Shown here: positions 38,580 to 52,116 of the stretch, piece by piece | Layout of the letters: every line of letters starts with the position of its first letter | How positions within the stretch are numbered: the first letter of the stretch is position 1 | Assembly (NCBI RefSeq): GCF_035046505.1 | Contig: NC_089830.1 | Span: forward strand, 23,352,284-23,416,283 | Reading direction: 5' to 3' | DNA: 64,000 nucleotides | Origin: Tiliqua scincoides | Lineage: Eukaryota > Chordata > Lepidosauria > Squamata > Scincidae | Program-made: the position numbers and the translations under genes | Notes under the pieces: generated by a model | The model's input: only the letters and a program-made list of their open reading frames with translations | What the model was told of the DNA's origin: nothing | Database searches by the model: none

Positions 38580-39846
38580 TCATTTGCCCCTCTAGCTACA
38601 CCACTGGGTGCAACAGCGGACCTTCAAAGGTGGCGTGGCTCAGGTGCTCCAAACGCAAAGAGGTGCATCTCCTGGTTTGGGTCTGGGGGCAATGCTGCCT
38701 CTGGAAAATGGGCATCCGGCCCACTGAGGTCACCTGGTGACACCCTCCTCTGTATCAGGGGGCTGGAGAAGCCCTGGAGGAGCTCCTGAGCTTAGGTGAC
38801 TTGACAAAGGAGATCAGGCCCATTCATGGAGGGCAAGTCTATCTATGGCTACTAGCTTTGATGGTTGTCTGCTGTGTCTGGGTTCAGGCAAGGCTGCTGG
38901 GAGTGGGCATTGGGCCTGGGGCAAGATACTTGATTGGGACCCTCTTCCCTAAATTTGTTTTGTACTGTATAGTTTGTTTTGTCCTACCCCCCCCCTCCCA
39001 AAGCCTGGGCCCTGGGGATTTTGCCCCCCAGCCCCCCTTTCCTCAGGCCTGGGTTCAGGGGTGGTGAATCTCTGCATATTGGTTGCAGGGGAGCAACAAT
39101 AGAAGAGGTGAATGCTTTATCTCCTGCTTGTGGACTTCTCACAGGCAATTGGTGGGCCACTGGTTGACCTGATCCTATATTCTTAGGAGGGTCCCAACTT
39201 CTGAGGTTTGGTTGGTGGATTTTGTAGTTTAGGATTGTCTTTTTGTCCATATCTAGAATGTGGAACTCCCTGCCACAGGAGATTTATTCCCTCTCTTCCC
39301 CCCCCCTCCCGCCCCATCTTGCCAGCTCCTGAAGATGGCTTCAAGCAGATAACCTATTGGCTTATCAACTCTTGGCTCCTGTTTAATCATATGGCTTCTT
39401 CTGCTTTATCCTTCCTTGCAGATGACTTTGTTGTTGGGTGTAACTGTTGTGGTTTTGTGATGCATTTGGACCCTCTCTTGAGTGGCCAGGCGGGTCTTAA
39501 AAAAACCCCTAGATAAATATCAGCTGCAAGGGGCCCTTGCCTTTCCCAATTTGGCATTTGTGTTGTGGGGAAAATTTTGGCAGCATCTCTGACTGCTGCT
39601 TTCACACATCACATTGCAGGTGAGCACCTTCATGCTTTTATGCGGCTGCCTGACCTGTGACAAACAGTGCAAAAAAAAAAAAAAAAAAGAAAGTACATCT
39701 GCCACTGGGATCATGTGAGGGCTGTGTGTGGTTCTGAATGTTGTGGTGTAACCCTAATTGGGGGGTCGGGTCTGAGAGCAGGCAGTGTTTGCTGTGGAGG
39801 ATCAACCCACAGTTTCCCTTCCCCTCCAATGTCCTTCCCTTCAGCG
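38580..39846. other. Unassigned intron-like DNA
   Basis: A short CR1-like word lies at 39258 (gtggaactccctgccacagg) and an A-run at 39670-39687. Otherwise nothing is recognised. Confidence 0.4.
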
Positions 39847-39849
39847 TGT

Positions 39850-40175
39850 AATTAACCTTTGGGACTCCTTGCCACAGGATGTGGTGTTAGCGCTTGGTCT
39901 AAATGCCTTTCAAAGGGGCTTGGATAGATTTCTAGAAGAAAAGTCCATCACAGGTTACAAGCTATGATCAGTATATACAACCTCCTCTTTCTTGAACTAC
40001 TAGGCTATCTCTGAATGCCAGATGCAAGGGAGTGACAACAGGGTGCAGGTCTCTTGTTGTCTTGTGTGCTCCCTGAGGTATGGGGGGGGGAGCCACTGTG
40101 TGATATAGGAAGCTGGACTAGATGGGCCTTTGGCCTGATCCAGCAGGGCTCTTAATGTACTTAATGATTCAACTG
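39850..40175 (+). mobile_element. CR1 LINE 3' end
   Basis: Contains gggactccttgccacaggat, ggcttggatagatttctaga, ggaagctggactagatgggc and a worn octamer tail. Confidence 0.83.
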
Positions 40176-40179
40176 TGTT

Positions 40180-42450
40180 ACCCCCTCCCAGATGTACTCT
40201 GAGAATCAAAATAAGTCCATGTATTGGGCAGGGGGGGAGCACATCCTTGAAGGTGTATTTACAAGGGAAGGTTGTACCCCTCCCCTTTACCTGCTGATTC
40301 TCCCTACAAACACCCCTGTATTTGTGCTACTTAAAGCATAGCAGTAGAGATTTGGGGGGGGCAGCATGGAGAGAGCAAGAGGCAGGAAGTTAGAGAGTTG
40401 CCTGTCCTGCAATCAGGTAAGGAAGGGACAAGCTGTCCCGTGAAAGGACTGCTCTTTCACAGCCTCCAGATCTCCAGCACTGGGTGGGGGTGTGTGTGGA
40501 AAGAATGGGCTGCTTAAAAGAACCATCCCAGATGTCCATTGGGAGGCCCTGCAAAGCCCTGGGTATTCCTGGAATCTTTGACTGGACATTAGGTTTGATT
40601 GCATGAAGTGTGGCTGGCTGATAGGCTAGATCCTGCTAAATCCCCACCTCCAGCTCACCCCACCTTCATCTGCATAAAAATCACCTGTTTCCTAATAGCC
40701 CAGGGCTGGTACAGGTTGGATTCCAGAGGATGGCATCTGCCCTGCAAATCAGCAGGGCTTTTGAGCAGCCTCAGTGCACAAAACCAGACTTCACAATCAC
40801 CTTATGAGGTAGGCCAGTGTTGTTCCCCTCCAATTCGGAGTGATGGGCAGGGAAAGGTTTGCATGTAGATTTTGAGAAAAATGGGTGCCTTACCTAAAAT
40901 CTGGTGAATTTTGCATTGATGGTATTCCTAGATACATAAGGATCACAGGGATGTGTTTAGGCATGCTGGCATCCTCTTCCTGCTCCTCTTCCAAAGAGTT
41001 GGCAAGAAGCTCTGGAGTTTCCTGAAAAGAGGAAGAGTGTGCTGTGGCCTTCAATTCTGTTGTACTTTCAGTCTGGCCGAGAACTGAAAAAGGGAAAGTG
41101 GCACAGGAAAGTCCCACTGCCAAAGATTCCTGTAAGGCGAAATAGGTGGGAAATAATTTTCTCCCAAAATAATCATTCCCTCCCAAAAAGCCCCTTAATT
41201 TGAGGAAGGGGCAAGAAGCAAAGGAAGAGGCATCAGATACCTTGAGCATGATTGGGGGGGGGCGGTTGAGGATACATTATTTAGTAATAGATCCATCTGG
41301 CCCGTTGAGGATTTAAAGGGTCTGATGCTTGCAGTTTGTCTGTGTGTCTGTGTTAGAGAAAGAAAGGGACTGTCTGGCCAAGCAGGCTTGGGAAGTTTTT
41401 GTCTGTACCCAAACCTGTTTCTGCAGACACAGCAGTGAGATAAAGGAAATTCCAGTTGGAGCGAGAAGCACCTCTCTAGCCACTTTCAGCTATTCCAAGT
41501 CTGTTTCCAAGAAGGCTGAGGAGGATCGACCACAGTTTTAACTTGTCTCTGTTTACCAGGAATCCTAACACCTCAATGGTGAATTGGTTTCTCTCTCCCC
41601 CCACCCCAGCATGTTGTGTTTTTCAAGGTTTGTGGGGAGGTCAGGTTTGGGAAGGGAAAAGTTTGCATCCCTGTCTAACCATAGCGTGTATCCACGTTGT
41701 GGCCAGCGATTGGCAGTCGGACCCTGTGCGCCGCACTTGCAGACAGGTTTGTGGCCCTCTGAGATCATCAGTCTGTGCCCTTCATTGCAGACATTTCTTT
41801 GGGAAGTGGTGTTTGTGTCACCCTCTGGCTCTCCTTCCTGATGATGTCATTTAGTTTTCAGTAGGATCCTTGAGACAGTGACAAATGCAGGTGACCTGGT
41901 TACAGAAAAACCCAGATGAGGCAGCCAGCACAACTTTGGGCAGGAGAGCAACTCTAAGAGGCTGTATTTGACCTTCTTTTGTCCTCCCAGGAGTGCCACC
42001 TTGGAGACCCTCTGGATCCCTACCTGGGAATTTTGCAGTTGGACCAGGTGTGCCCATTGGAAATTCCAGGTGGCAAATCAGGCTGTGATCTTTTCTGTCC
42101 CCAAAGGGTTATGCTTGAGCTTTCCTAACTTTAGGGCTTGGCTTCTGGAACAGACTGCCCTTGATGACTGCCTGCCAGTTCTGTTTATCTCTTGTCTCCC
42201 CCCCCCCCCAATGGCTCTGAAGTGGATCTGTCACCTTGCGTGAAGCAGGCCTTCCTTGGATAACAGATTTTCCCAGACCATGAAAAAGTAGGTAGTCATC
42301 AAGGTGATGATTGCATCCTTACCGCCAACCATTTAGACTTTCTGCCTCCAGCACCACTGTTTGAACTGGCTCTCCTAGTCTCCAGCTTCAGTAATGTCTC
42401 TCCCTTGTTTTGGGACACAGTTCAGGGTTCTCTACCTGAGCAAGGCCCAT
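40180..42450. other. Unassigned intron-like DNA
   Basis: No repeat family, exon or RNA recognised. Open frames of up to 119 codons have no recognisable domain. Confidence 0.35.
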
Positions 42451-42454
42451 GAGA

Positions 42455-42680
42455 AGGGGTGCAGGGTGGTGTAGTGGTTTGGGAGGTGGACTTAGACCTG
42501 GAAGATCCAGGTTCAAATCCCCCCTCAGCCATGAAGCTTCCTGGGTGACCTTGGGCCAGTCACTTTCTCTCAGCCTCACCTACCTTGCAGGGTTGTTGTG
42601 AGGACAAAAGGAGGGCAGCAGCTGTGTACACCGCCCCGAGCTCCTTTTGGAGGAAGGGTGGTATAAAAATGTGAAGAAAA
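42455..42680 (+). repeat. tRNA-derived SINE, complete
   Basis: Head ggtggtgtagtggtttggga, B-box region ggttcaaatcccccctcagc, body gaccttgggccagtcacttt and gggttgttgtgaggacaaaa, tail aagggtggtataaaaatgtg plus an A-run. The best copy for the family consensus. Confidence 0.9.
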
Positions 42681-43253
42681 AAAAAATGTACCCAGGCCCA
42701 GAGTCAAAGAGGGAACCCAGAAGCCAATGAAGGGGGCAGATAAATTTTCTGGGATCTTAAATTTTTTGCTCTCACCAGGGCCCAGGAAAGGAGGGTCAGG
42801 GAATACATCATACCTGGATCTGGGGTAAAAAATGGGGCCTGGGAGCCAAAGGAGGGGAGCCAGAAATTGCTGGGATCTCAGAAAATGTTTGCATATATTG
42901 TGTGAAGACTAAAAAAGTTTGTACCCCCTGATAAAATTCCTCACAGAGGCCTTGGCTGGACCCATAAAGACCTTGTGGGACCTGGGCCCATCAAGCCATT
43001 ATCTCACACCCCCTTCTCCCCTTGGTACCATCATAGCTGTGGAGGGTCAACTCCGAGCACTGTTTTGATTGCACCCTCCATGCGCTAAGTTTGATGACTT
43101 GGGCACTTAGAGAGGCTTCCTCTGCCCCCACATTTGTGGATCTCCCTTCTAAAGGTCTTTCAAAGTTGATTTCATTGATGGAACTTTTCCTTTTGACCCT
43201 TTTGGCTCACTGTCCTTGGGGAAGAGGCAGGCCACTGTCCTTGGGGAAGAGGG
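42681..43253. other. Unassigned DNA
   Basis: Nothing recognised. Confidence 0.3.
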
Positions 43254-44075
43254 TTGATTATAAAACTGTACAATCCAGGAAGCCTCTGGTGCATATCTAG
43301 CATGTGGGGGTTTGTTTTGGGGGGGTGTTGGTGGGGGGAGGATGAGAAAAACTGGGTAAGCTATGTGCCGCCTACCCCATTCTCACGCTATGGCTTGCCA
43401 GTGAATTCATCCTGGTTTGAATGGGTGCAAAACATGTGCCTTTTGACACCTTGTTAAACCTCGTCAATGCATCATGTACTTGTAAACATGGAAGCTGAGC
43501 TTTGAGAAAGCCAGAGCTCCTTGGAAAGGTGTGTTTGTAAACAAACCACCCAAAAACAACCCTGAGTTGCGGGAGAACAAGGTGGGGCAGAACCCATGAC
43601 AGGCAGCAAGTGTGACGAATGGCTTTCCTGCTTGGCAGCATTTGGCCAATGTTCTAGTCAACAGATCTGGGCATGAAGGAAGCTAACCTTCTGCAACAAC
43701 AAGCCATAAATCTCCTATGTGGCTCAAACCTGGTGTGTCGGTGAGCATGTGCCTAGTCCCGAACCTGTGTTTGGTGTGATTAGTGCAACTCTCTCCTCCC
43801 CCTTTCCCCACCTTCTGCTTTGTGTTTGCCTGGACCGGGGCTGGCCCCCATGTTGCAACCTCTTGCAAACCTCTTGCAAAATAATGCAGCGTGTACTTCT
43901 GTGTCCCGTCTCGGGCAGGTACTCTGCCGAGACAGGCCGTTCCAGGAAGCAGGATGGGCAAAATTGGGGGTGGGGCTGATTATAAAACTGTACAATCCAG
44001 GAAGCCTCTGATGCATATCTAGGGTGTGGGGGTTTGTTTGGGGGGGGCGTGTTGGTGGGGGGAGGATGAGAAAAA
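43254..44075 (+). repeat. Pair of 100-bp direct repeats around 0.63 kb
   Basis: The segments 43254-43350 and 43977-44075 are nearly identical and in the same orientation (gattataaaactgtacaatc to ggggaggatgagaaaaa). The DNA between is unique and shows no coding capacity. Family not known. Confidence 0.7.
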
Positions 44076-44439
44076 GTGGCTCCAGGTTAATGGTTGGCTG
44101 TTCTATAAATATTGATCTGCTCCCGCACTCTCTTCTGTTTACAATATCCGCTATTGCTGGTGGTTTTATTGTTTACAATTGTTGTCTTTGCTATTTGTTG
44201 GAAACCTGTCTTGGACATTTTAAGAAAAATCGGAAGAAACACACACAAACACTAATAATGTGATCCAGAATGTCAGATGTAGGAGAGGAGTTCTCTCTAG
44301 CCCATCACTCCCCTCCCTTCTCTTCTCCTCTCCTCTGCACTTCCTGTTCTGCTCTGCTTTACTCTTCCTTTAGCCTCCGCAGGCAGACCAGCCCTGGGAA
44401 TAGGGAGGCTTGGGTTGGCATTCCCAAGAGACAGTGTGG

Positions 44440-44575
44440 CATAATGGCGAGAGTGCCAGCCTTGAACTGGAGAGGTCTTCATTCAGTGGCCCCAAAACTC
44501 ACCTTGTTCCCGTCACCATCTCTCAGCCTAGCCTACCTGGTGGGATTGTCATGGGGATAAAATGTAGAGGATGGG
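44440..44575 (+). repeat. Diverged tRNA-type SINE
   Basis: Head acagtgtggcataatggcga, body ctcagcctagcctacctggt, end gggataaaatgtagagg. Confidence 0.6.
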
Positions 44576-44598
44576 GGGGTGGGGGTTCCACTGTATGG

Positions 44599-44905
44599 CA
44601 GTGGCGTCACTAAGGTTCGCGTCACCCGGTGTGGGAGGCCAGCGTGTCACCCCCCCCTGCAGTGGGTGGGACAACACTCTAGGTGGTGGGCGTGGTGATC
44701 TACCATCGCCCCGCTGCACTGGTTTTTTGGCTGTACCTTTTGATGGAATAAAGATATTTCAATGTAGTTTGTTTGATCGCACTCTGCATGAAATTACACA
44801 TTGATTGATATATAGCATGATGGTATTATTCCTCCAAACTCTGATTGTAGTGATTTTGGTCACTAGTGGTGTCACCTCCCCGCAGGGTGTCAACTTACTA
44901 ACACC
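44599..44905. mobile_element. hAT-like element
   Basis: Starts cagtggcgtcactaagg, with cactagtggtgtcacc near the other end. The target duplication is not readable. Confidence 0.5.
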
Positions 44906-44914
44906 TTATTGGAG

Positions 44915-45206
44915 CAGTTCTCAAACTTTTAGCACTGGGACCCACTTCTTAGAATGAAAATCTGTCCAGGACCCATCATAAAGCAAATTCAAATAAATAA
45001 TTATAAATAAATTAAAAAGTAAAAACAATAAATAAGGGAAAGCCGGCCCTGTTCCACCAAGTGAATTTTCTCTGTAGCCTGCCTGCAATAACCCCTCCCC
45101 CCCAAAAAAAAGAATCAGTAAGATTTTCACTCCTACCCAGTTCAATTTAAGTTCTTATATTTCAAGCATATCACTATCAGGACCCACCCGGCTTTGCAAG
45201 TCTGAC
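44915..45206. mobile_element. hAT-type element related to 56109
   Basis: Starts cagttctcaaacttttagca and continues gggacccacttcttagaatg, as the 56109 element does; the second half differs and is AT-rich. Confidence 0.55.
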
Positions 45207-45521
45207 AGCCCAATCCTATGACCCTGTGAGGTAGGTGAGGCTGAGAGAGTGAGACAGACTGGCCCTAAGATCACCCGAAGGAGCTTCATAACTGAGCAGG
45301 GATTTGCTTGATACCATCCTGTAGAGCTCCAGAGCTTTCTACAGTTTGAGACAAGATATTCATGGCTAGTGTTTTATGCACACAGTCCCCCCAAAATGCC
45401 CTCGTTGCTCGACTTTGGCTGCCGGTCTGACTCACTGCTCAATTTGAGGTCAGGAATTCCCCTGCCCCTGAATGTCTGGCTTGCTTGCTTTCTCTTGAGA
45501 GTGTGTGTGTGCCCTGGCAAG

Positions 45522-46225
45522 AACAACGTAAGAACAGCCCCACTGGATCAGGCCATAGGCCCATCTAGTCCAGCTTCCTGTATCTCACAGCGGCCCACCA
45601 AATGCCCCAGGGAGCACACCAGATAACAAGAGACCTGCAAGGCTTCCTGGGAATTGTAGTTAAGAACATAAGAACAGCCCCACTGGATCAGGCCATAGGC
45701 CCATCTAGTCCAGCTTCCTGGATCTCACAGCGGCCCACCAAATGCCCCAGGGAGCACACCAGATAACAAGAGACCTGCAAGGCTTCCTGGGAATTGTAGT
45801 TAAGAACATAAGAACAGCCCCACTGGATCAGGCCATAGGCCCATCTAGTCCAGCTTCCTGCATCTCACAGCGGCCTACCAAATGCCCCAGGGAGCACACC
45901 AGGTAACAAGAGACCTGCCTCCTGGTGCCATCCCTTGCATCTGGCCTTCTGACATAGCCCATTTCTAAAATCAGGAGGTTGCGCATACACATCATGGCTT
46001 GTACCCCGTAATGGATTTTTCCTCCAGAAACTTGTCCAATCCCCTTTTAAAGGCGTCCAGGCCAGTCGCCATCACCACATCCTGCGGCAAGGAGTTCCAC
46101 AGACCAACCACACGCTGAGTAAAGAAATATTTTCTCTTGTCTGTTCTAACTCTCCCAACACTCAATTTTAGTGGCTGTCCCCTGGTTCTGGTGTTATGTG
46201 AGAGTGTAAAGAGCAAGGGGAAGAA
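45522..46225 (-). mobile_element. CR1 LINE 3' end with three ends in tandem
   Basis: Two 142-bp units (from 45522 and 45663) precede a longer CR1 end (45804-46225). Units join at cttcctgggaattgtagtt and then aagaacataagaacagcc. The longer part encodes WNSLPQDVV and GLDAFKRGLDKFLEEKSITG on the minus strand, a stretch shared by all CR1 copies here. Confidence 0.88.
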
Positions 46226-46734
46226 GCAGTGCTGACTCTGGCGAGGAGCAATAGTGCTCCCACCAAGCCCCGCTGTGTTGGCACCATAGGTGCCTGGGTT
46301 GGTGATGAGACTGCCCTTCTGGAGGGGGTGTGAACCTGCTGCTCCTGGGGTCCCTTTTGACCTCTCTCATGCACACCTGCTTGTTTTTGCTGTGAGTGTG
46401 TGCACGAGGGCCATTGTTGTGACCTGCTTACTAGTGCCCTGATGCAACAGCCCTGCAATCCCTCTTCCGTTTCTTGGTGAGTCACTCTGCTATCACCGCG
46501 GCCGCCGTGTCGCAAGTCCAGAACAAAAGGTTTCTTTATGTGCTGAGCTGGGTAGCAGTCCTCTACCTGCGTTCTGCTGGGGTGGACGTAGCAGCTGCTT
46601 GTCCCACCCAGAGGGAGATTTGCAGTTATTTTTTCACACCTCCCACGTACACCAAGACTTTCTGTGTTGTCTGCGCCTCGAATGCTGAATGGGATTCTTG
46701 TTCCTTTTCCAGGACCCACCAGTAACTCCCCATC

Positions 46735-46907
46735 ATGAAAGAGGAGGTAGAAACCGGAGTCAGGTTCATCTCCCGCCTGATGATCCGTGACAACAAGCTG
46801 GATAAGGGGCAGGTGGAGCGTTTCCAAGACAGCCTGGTCAAGATTCTGTGCGAGCGCTTCCACGAACATTGGTATCCCGAGAACCCCCTCAAAGGACAGG
46901 CATACAG
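46735..46907 (+). CDS. BTG-like coding exon 1
   Basis: Encodes MKEEVETGVRFISRLMIRDN through KGQAY. The acceptor (ttgttccttttccag) lies 22 nt before the ATG, so the 5'UTR is split. Donor cag|gtaagt; the codon for R58 is split. Confidence 0.93.
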
Positions 46908-49900
46908 GTAAGTGCGGGGGGCCTGGGTGATGGGGAGGGGCCTGTGAACCCATGAAAAGAGCTAATGGATTGATTGATTTTAACCTATTATTTTATTTTA
47001 TATCGCCCTTCCTCCAAGTTGCTCAGGGTAGTGTACATGGTTCCTCCTTTTGTCCTCAACAACTCTTGTGTGGTAGGTGAGGCTGAGAGATAGTGACTGA
47101 GCCCAAGGCCACCCAGATGGCTGAGCGGGGATTGGAACCTGGATCTTCCAAGTTCAACACCAGAACCCCTACACTATCCTGGCTCTATCAAATTGCCTTG
47201 AGTTGTTTTTAATAAGGTAGTGGTGTGTCAGAGGGAGTGGTGGTTTTCCACCGAAGTCCTTTCTTTGTTCATGACTTAAAAGGAATACGAAGGTTGCAGA
47301 ACCTCTTTTCTCGATAATTCGGCGGAGTGACCTTTAACCTTTCCAGATCTGAGATCTGCCTTTTCATCACATACGTGGGACAGAGGAGCCCGTTTCGCTC
47401 CTCTGTCAAAGCCCAACTTCAGACCTAGTACTGCATACCAGGGCCCCCTGATAGTCCGTTGTAGTTTTTTTGTGCTGTGCTATATGTTTATCTGGTTCTT
47501 CCTCTGTTCTGTACAAGAGATCAAAAGCAGCACAGCTGACACCATAATGCCCTCGCACAAATCTATGGGGTGATCACATTTGGGATACTGTGTGCCTAGC
47601 CACCCCATCTAATGCATAATATTGTAGAATCTGAGGAGGCACAACTGAGATAACCAGAGGTTTGGAGCCCCCTTCCTTATGAGGAAAGGGTACAACTTTT
47701 GGGTTTGTTTTTTTTAATTTGGGGGGGGGAGGTGACTAAGGAGGAAGGCATGACTGCGATGTGTGAAATTACACAGGCTGTGAGCAGAGAGACCCTTTTT
47801 GCTGTCTCACAATACTAGGTCAAGAGGCCATCCAGTGGCGGGAGATTGGGGGAAGATTTAAGACAGGCAAAAGGAAATGTTATTTCACGCTTTGCATGAT
47901 TAGACTGTGGAACGCCTTGCCACAAGGTGCGGTGACAGCCACTAGCTTGGATGTCTTAAAAACGGATTGGATACTATCTTGGAGGGCAGGTTTAGCAACG
48001 GTAGCTGATCAGGATGGCAGTGTGCTCTGGGTTCACTGGCTGTGTGTGAAGCCCAGTTGCAGGGGAGCAGTGCCTGGAGAGACATGTACTTTTTCGCTCC
48101 TGCTTGTGGGTTTCCCAGAGGCCGCAGGTGGGCCACTGGATGAAACAGGATGCTGGATTAGATGGGCTTTATTCTGATCCAGCAGGGCTGTTGCATCCCA
48201 AGGAGCTTAATTCAGCATACAAGATCATTCCCCCCTTCCCCATCAGAGTAAATTGAGAGATTGCCTCTAGCCCAAAATCCTCCCATAGGTTGCAAGCCTG
48301 AGGGAGAATTGAATCCAGGGATTTTTGGCCTGGATTCAGCACTACCCACTACTCCGCACTGTCTCTCTGCTCTGTGTATCAATGGCAGCATCGCGATGGC
48401 TTCCTCTGGTGTCACACCATGTTCACATTGAGACGCTTGTTAGCAGAAACTGCATTGCCTTGTCACAGCTTGTTTGTCCCCTTCGTAGGGACTACAAACT
48501 TGGATGATCCAAATTTACATTTAATGGGGGAGGGGTTGAAAATTGCCGGACGTATCCTGCAGCACAACCACAGACGGTTGTGGCTGCTCTCAACTTTTGG
48601 CTGTTTGCCAAGACTACGATGAAGCAATGATCTAATGCATCTTTTATGGAGCGGGTTGTTTGCAGAGCAAGCTGTGAAATAGCGGCATTGTAGCTCTCAA
48701 GGCTGTTTGTGTGGCTGATAGGACAGCCCAGGCTAGTTGGCGGTTTGGCCTGTGTCACTCGCCTGCAGGTCAGATGACGGGTGTCGGTGGTTTGGCACCG
48801 TCTGGAGCTACGTGTACCGTACAGGCACTTACTAGCTCACCGTTTGGGCTTGATAGCGTTGCATCACTGAGTCCGGAATAGAGCAGGGCTGGTCTGTGCA
48901 TGCAAAGGTGCAAAATTGGTAGAATGGACTATATTACTTGAGGTGTGAAGTGCAGCACACCCCTGCCTGCGGTACAAACTGCCCAACCTCCTCAGGATTT
49001 GACCTCATCTTAAAAATGTGGAACTCACTACCACCAGATTTGGGGGTGTGCATGAGACCGGCTTGGAGAGTCTTGGGTTCAGACCTTGAACTCAGCCAGG
49101 GCTGGTCTCTCTCTGATTGATCTCCTTCAGGGTTGCTACAAGGATCAAAGCAGAGGGACATATGTTTTGGTCAGATGCATTATAAATACTACGTTGCAAC
49201 AACCATTGATATTTACAGATACATATGTTATTTTAAACCATTCACCTGTAACTTGGAGATTGACTGTGGGTCATGGGTGGATCCAAGGGGGGCCATGGGA
49301 GCATGGTCGGGCGCCAGGGGAAGACACACTGAGCAGAACTGAGTTGGAATGTGAGCCCAGGCCTACCCTCCCAGCAAATGGCCATGGGAGGCCATAAGCT
49401 CAATTGGGAGCCCAGGTCTACTTGGCAGGTAGAACTGGGTTCTAAGTCCAAGCTGGAGCCCAAGTCTACCCACCTGGTTAACCTGGGCTGTGGAGTTTAG
49501 GGCGTGCTCATGCCCCCCCCAATACTATATGTATTTTATTATTTGTTCTTTATGTTTTTTTTCCCCTTTGCATAAAATGAAAATAAAGTTGCCAGAAAAA
49601 AAATAGAGGGGGATAGAAACTGATGGACACTGATCTCCTTGGAAGAAGAGTGGGAGAAAAATACACTGATGAATAAAATGAAAACAAACAGTGCCCTCAT
49701 TTCTCCCCTCCCGCATACCGACTGCGCCAAGGGCATTAACTCAGAGTCTCCCAACCCGTCCCTCCCAGGTGTATCCGGATCAACAGAAAACAACCGGTGG
49801 ACAGCTTGCTTCTGAAAGCTTGCACCGACTGCGAGCTGGATTACTCACAGCTAGATTTGCCCCCGGAAATCTCAATCTGGATTGACCCAGGCGATGTCTG

Positions 49901-52058
49901 TTGTAGGTGAGTATGCTGGAGGTCCTACTTTGAGCAGGCCTGTGGCTCCATCGGGGGAGGGGGGCATTGAAAGGGACTGGGGGCTCGGAAATGGAGGCAA
50001 GACCTGCTTCCCTCCCACATTCTATTTCATCAAAGGGATGCATGAGTCTATCACTGGAGTAAAGTTATCCTACAGGGCTTCCAAGAGGAATTGTATCAGG
50101 GGGTACCTTTTGGGTCCCTTCCTGTTCATCAGACTGAGTTCATTCTGATTGTTTGTGGGACGTTTGGGAAACAGTATATTGTCACCTTGGATTACAATAT
50201 CAATGAGCTAAACCTGTTGTTATTAAGATTTTTTTTATTATTATTATTAATTAAAAGTGCTGCCCAGTTAACTGGGGGCACCTTTTTTTTCAGTCAATCA
50301 GAATACTCTTTTTTTCTGCCCCTGGAATTGATAGCAGAATTGCATGCATGTTTACTCAGAAGCAAGACCCTCTGTGTCCGGTTCCACGTTGCAGCCCAGA
50401 ATACATGCCCCTTCATACGTCCGTACAATCTTGTTCTCTGATGCAGCTCTCGGCAATTTGGTTTGTCTAACGGCAGTGCAGGAAAGGCCGACGCTGAGCT
50501 GTGTTAGGTTTAGCAGATGGCAATAAGTTGATCGGTGATGGTGGTATTCATGGCAGGCAGAAACTCAACAGGTGGCAGCTTTCCCCTTCTCCTCCAGCCT
50601 TCTGGTTTGGATTAAAAATCCACTGAGTCCATCCTCTTCTTTCCTCTGGACCTGGTGGTAGCACAGAGCCCTGGAGATGCAGGGACATTTTTGCCTGTGG
50701 TCAAACATTCACAGGGCCCTTAGCTGAGACATCCAGGCTCTTAACATTTCTCCCTCCTTCCATCAGGCTCAGCGAGAACAGCCATTACTTTTCAGTGAGC
50801 AAGGAAGAGAGTCACAGTGGCAAGGCCACACCAGAGTTGGAGACATCCGATTACCATTCCGAGTCGCCCTCTGAGAGCTCCTCACCCTCTGAGAGCTCCT
50901 CGCCCTCTGAGAGCTCCTCGCCCTCTGAGAGCTCCTCGGAGGACGAAGGGCCAGCCAAGCGGGCAGCCACAACACCGGTTCCAAGCAAAAGTCGGCCTGC
51001 AGGAAACAACCCCAAACAGGTGAGAGGTAGCTCCCGGGTGTGACGCTAACGTTCAGGGGGAGGAGACTTGGATTCGAATCCTGCTTTGAAAATGTGCTTG
51101 TGGGCAACCAGAGCCAGGGGAGGAGAATCCATGCTGTTTTATCTTGCATCTGAAACCTCTTTATATCACCTCACCCTTGCCTTTGTATGCTCATGGGGTG
51201 GTCAGAGGGTCCGTTCTGTGAAGGGGCTTCCAATCTATAGCCGTTGTTTTGTTTTTTTTCAACTGGTTACACCAAAATGGCAACATTGGAAATTAGGAAG
51301 AGTTGCAAAGAACCAGCATGGAGTAATAGGTAGAACTGGACTTGGAGTAGCAAGATTTGGGGGGTGGGGGGGCTGTATCCCACCAGTAGAACATCTGCCT
51401 TGTGCACCAGAGGCCCCCAGTTCAATCTCCTGGGTTATCTCCATTATCTAACTTATTATTTCCAGGTAGAGAAAAATTCCTGCCTGGCCACTGCCAACCT
51501 CAAACTGCAATCCTGTGCACACTTTCCTGGGAGCAAGCCCTAATGAATTCAGTGGATTTACTTCTGAGCAGAATTGCCTAGGATTGAGCTGTCAAACAGC
51601 TTGCCGTGTTTCTTAAGCAATTCGTCTGCGCAACTCTTTGCCACAGGATATGGTGAGGCACCTGACCTAGATGCCTTTGAAAGGGGATTGGACAGATTGA
51701 TGGAGGAACAGTCCTTCACAGGTTTCAAGCCACGATGGGTATACATAACCTCCTGGTTTGAGAAGTAGGCTACTTCTGAATGTCAGGTGCAAGGAAGTGG
51801 TATCTTGTTCTGTGTTCCTAGAGGCATCTGGTGGGCCTAGCTATGGGAAGCTGGGCTAGATGGGCCTCTGACCTGATCCAGCAGGGCTCTTGTTATTTTC
51901 CTAAGCTCACTGGGAAGACTTGGACCAAGCTCCCAGTTTTCATTTTATTCTACCTTGCAAGATTGTTGTGGAGATAAAATGGGCAAACTCACTGCTCTAA
52001 GGAATGAAGGATACAGATGGGGAGGAAAAGATCCTGTTTTAATCATTCTCCTTTGTTT

Positions 52059-52116
<58 letters not shown>

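Noticed and set aside
45522-46225. CRISPR-like array
   Set aside because: The regular units are CR1 3' ends in tandem in a vertebrate genome, with no spacers.
46168-46953. 261-codon minus-strand open frame
   Set aside because: It runs antisense through the first BTG coding exon and into a CR1 end; no domain is recognised, and the plus strand explains it.
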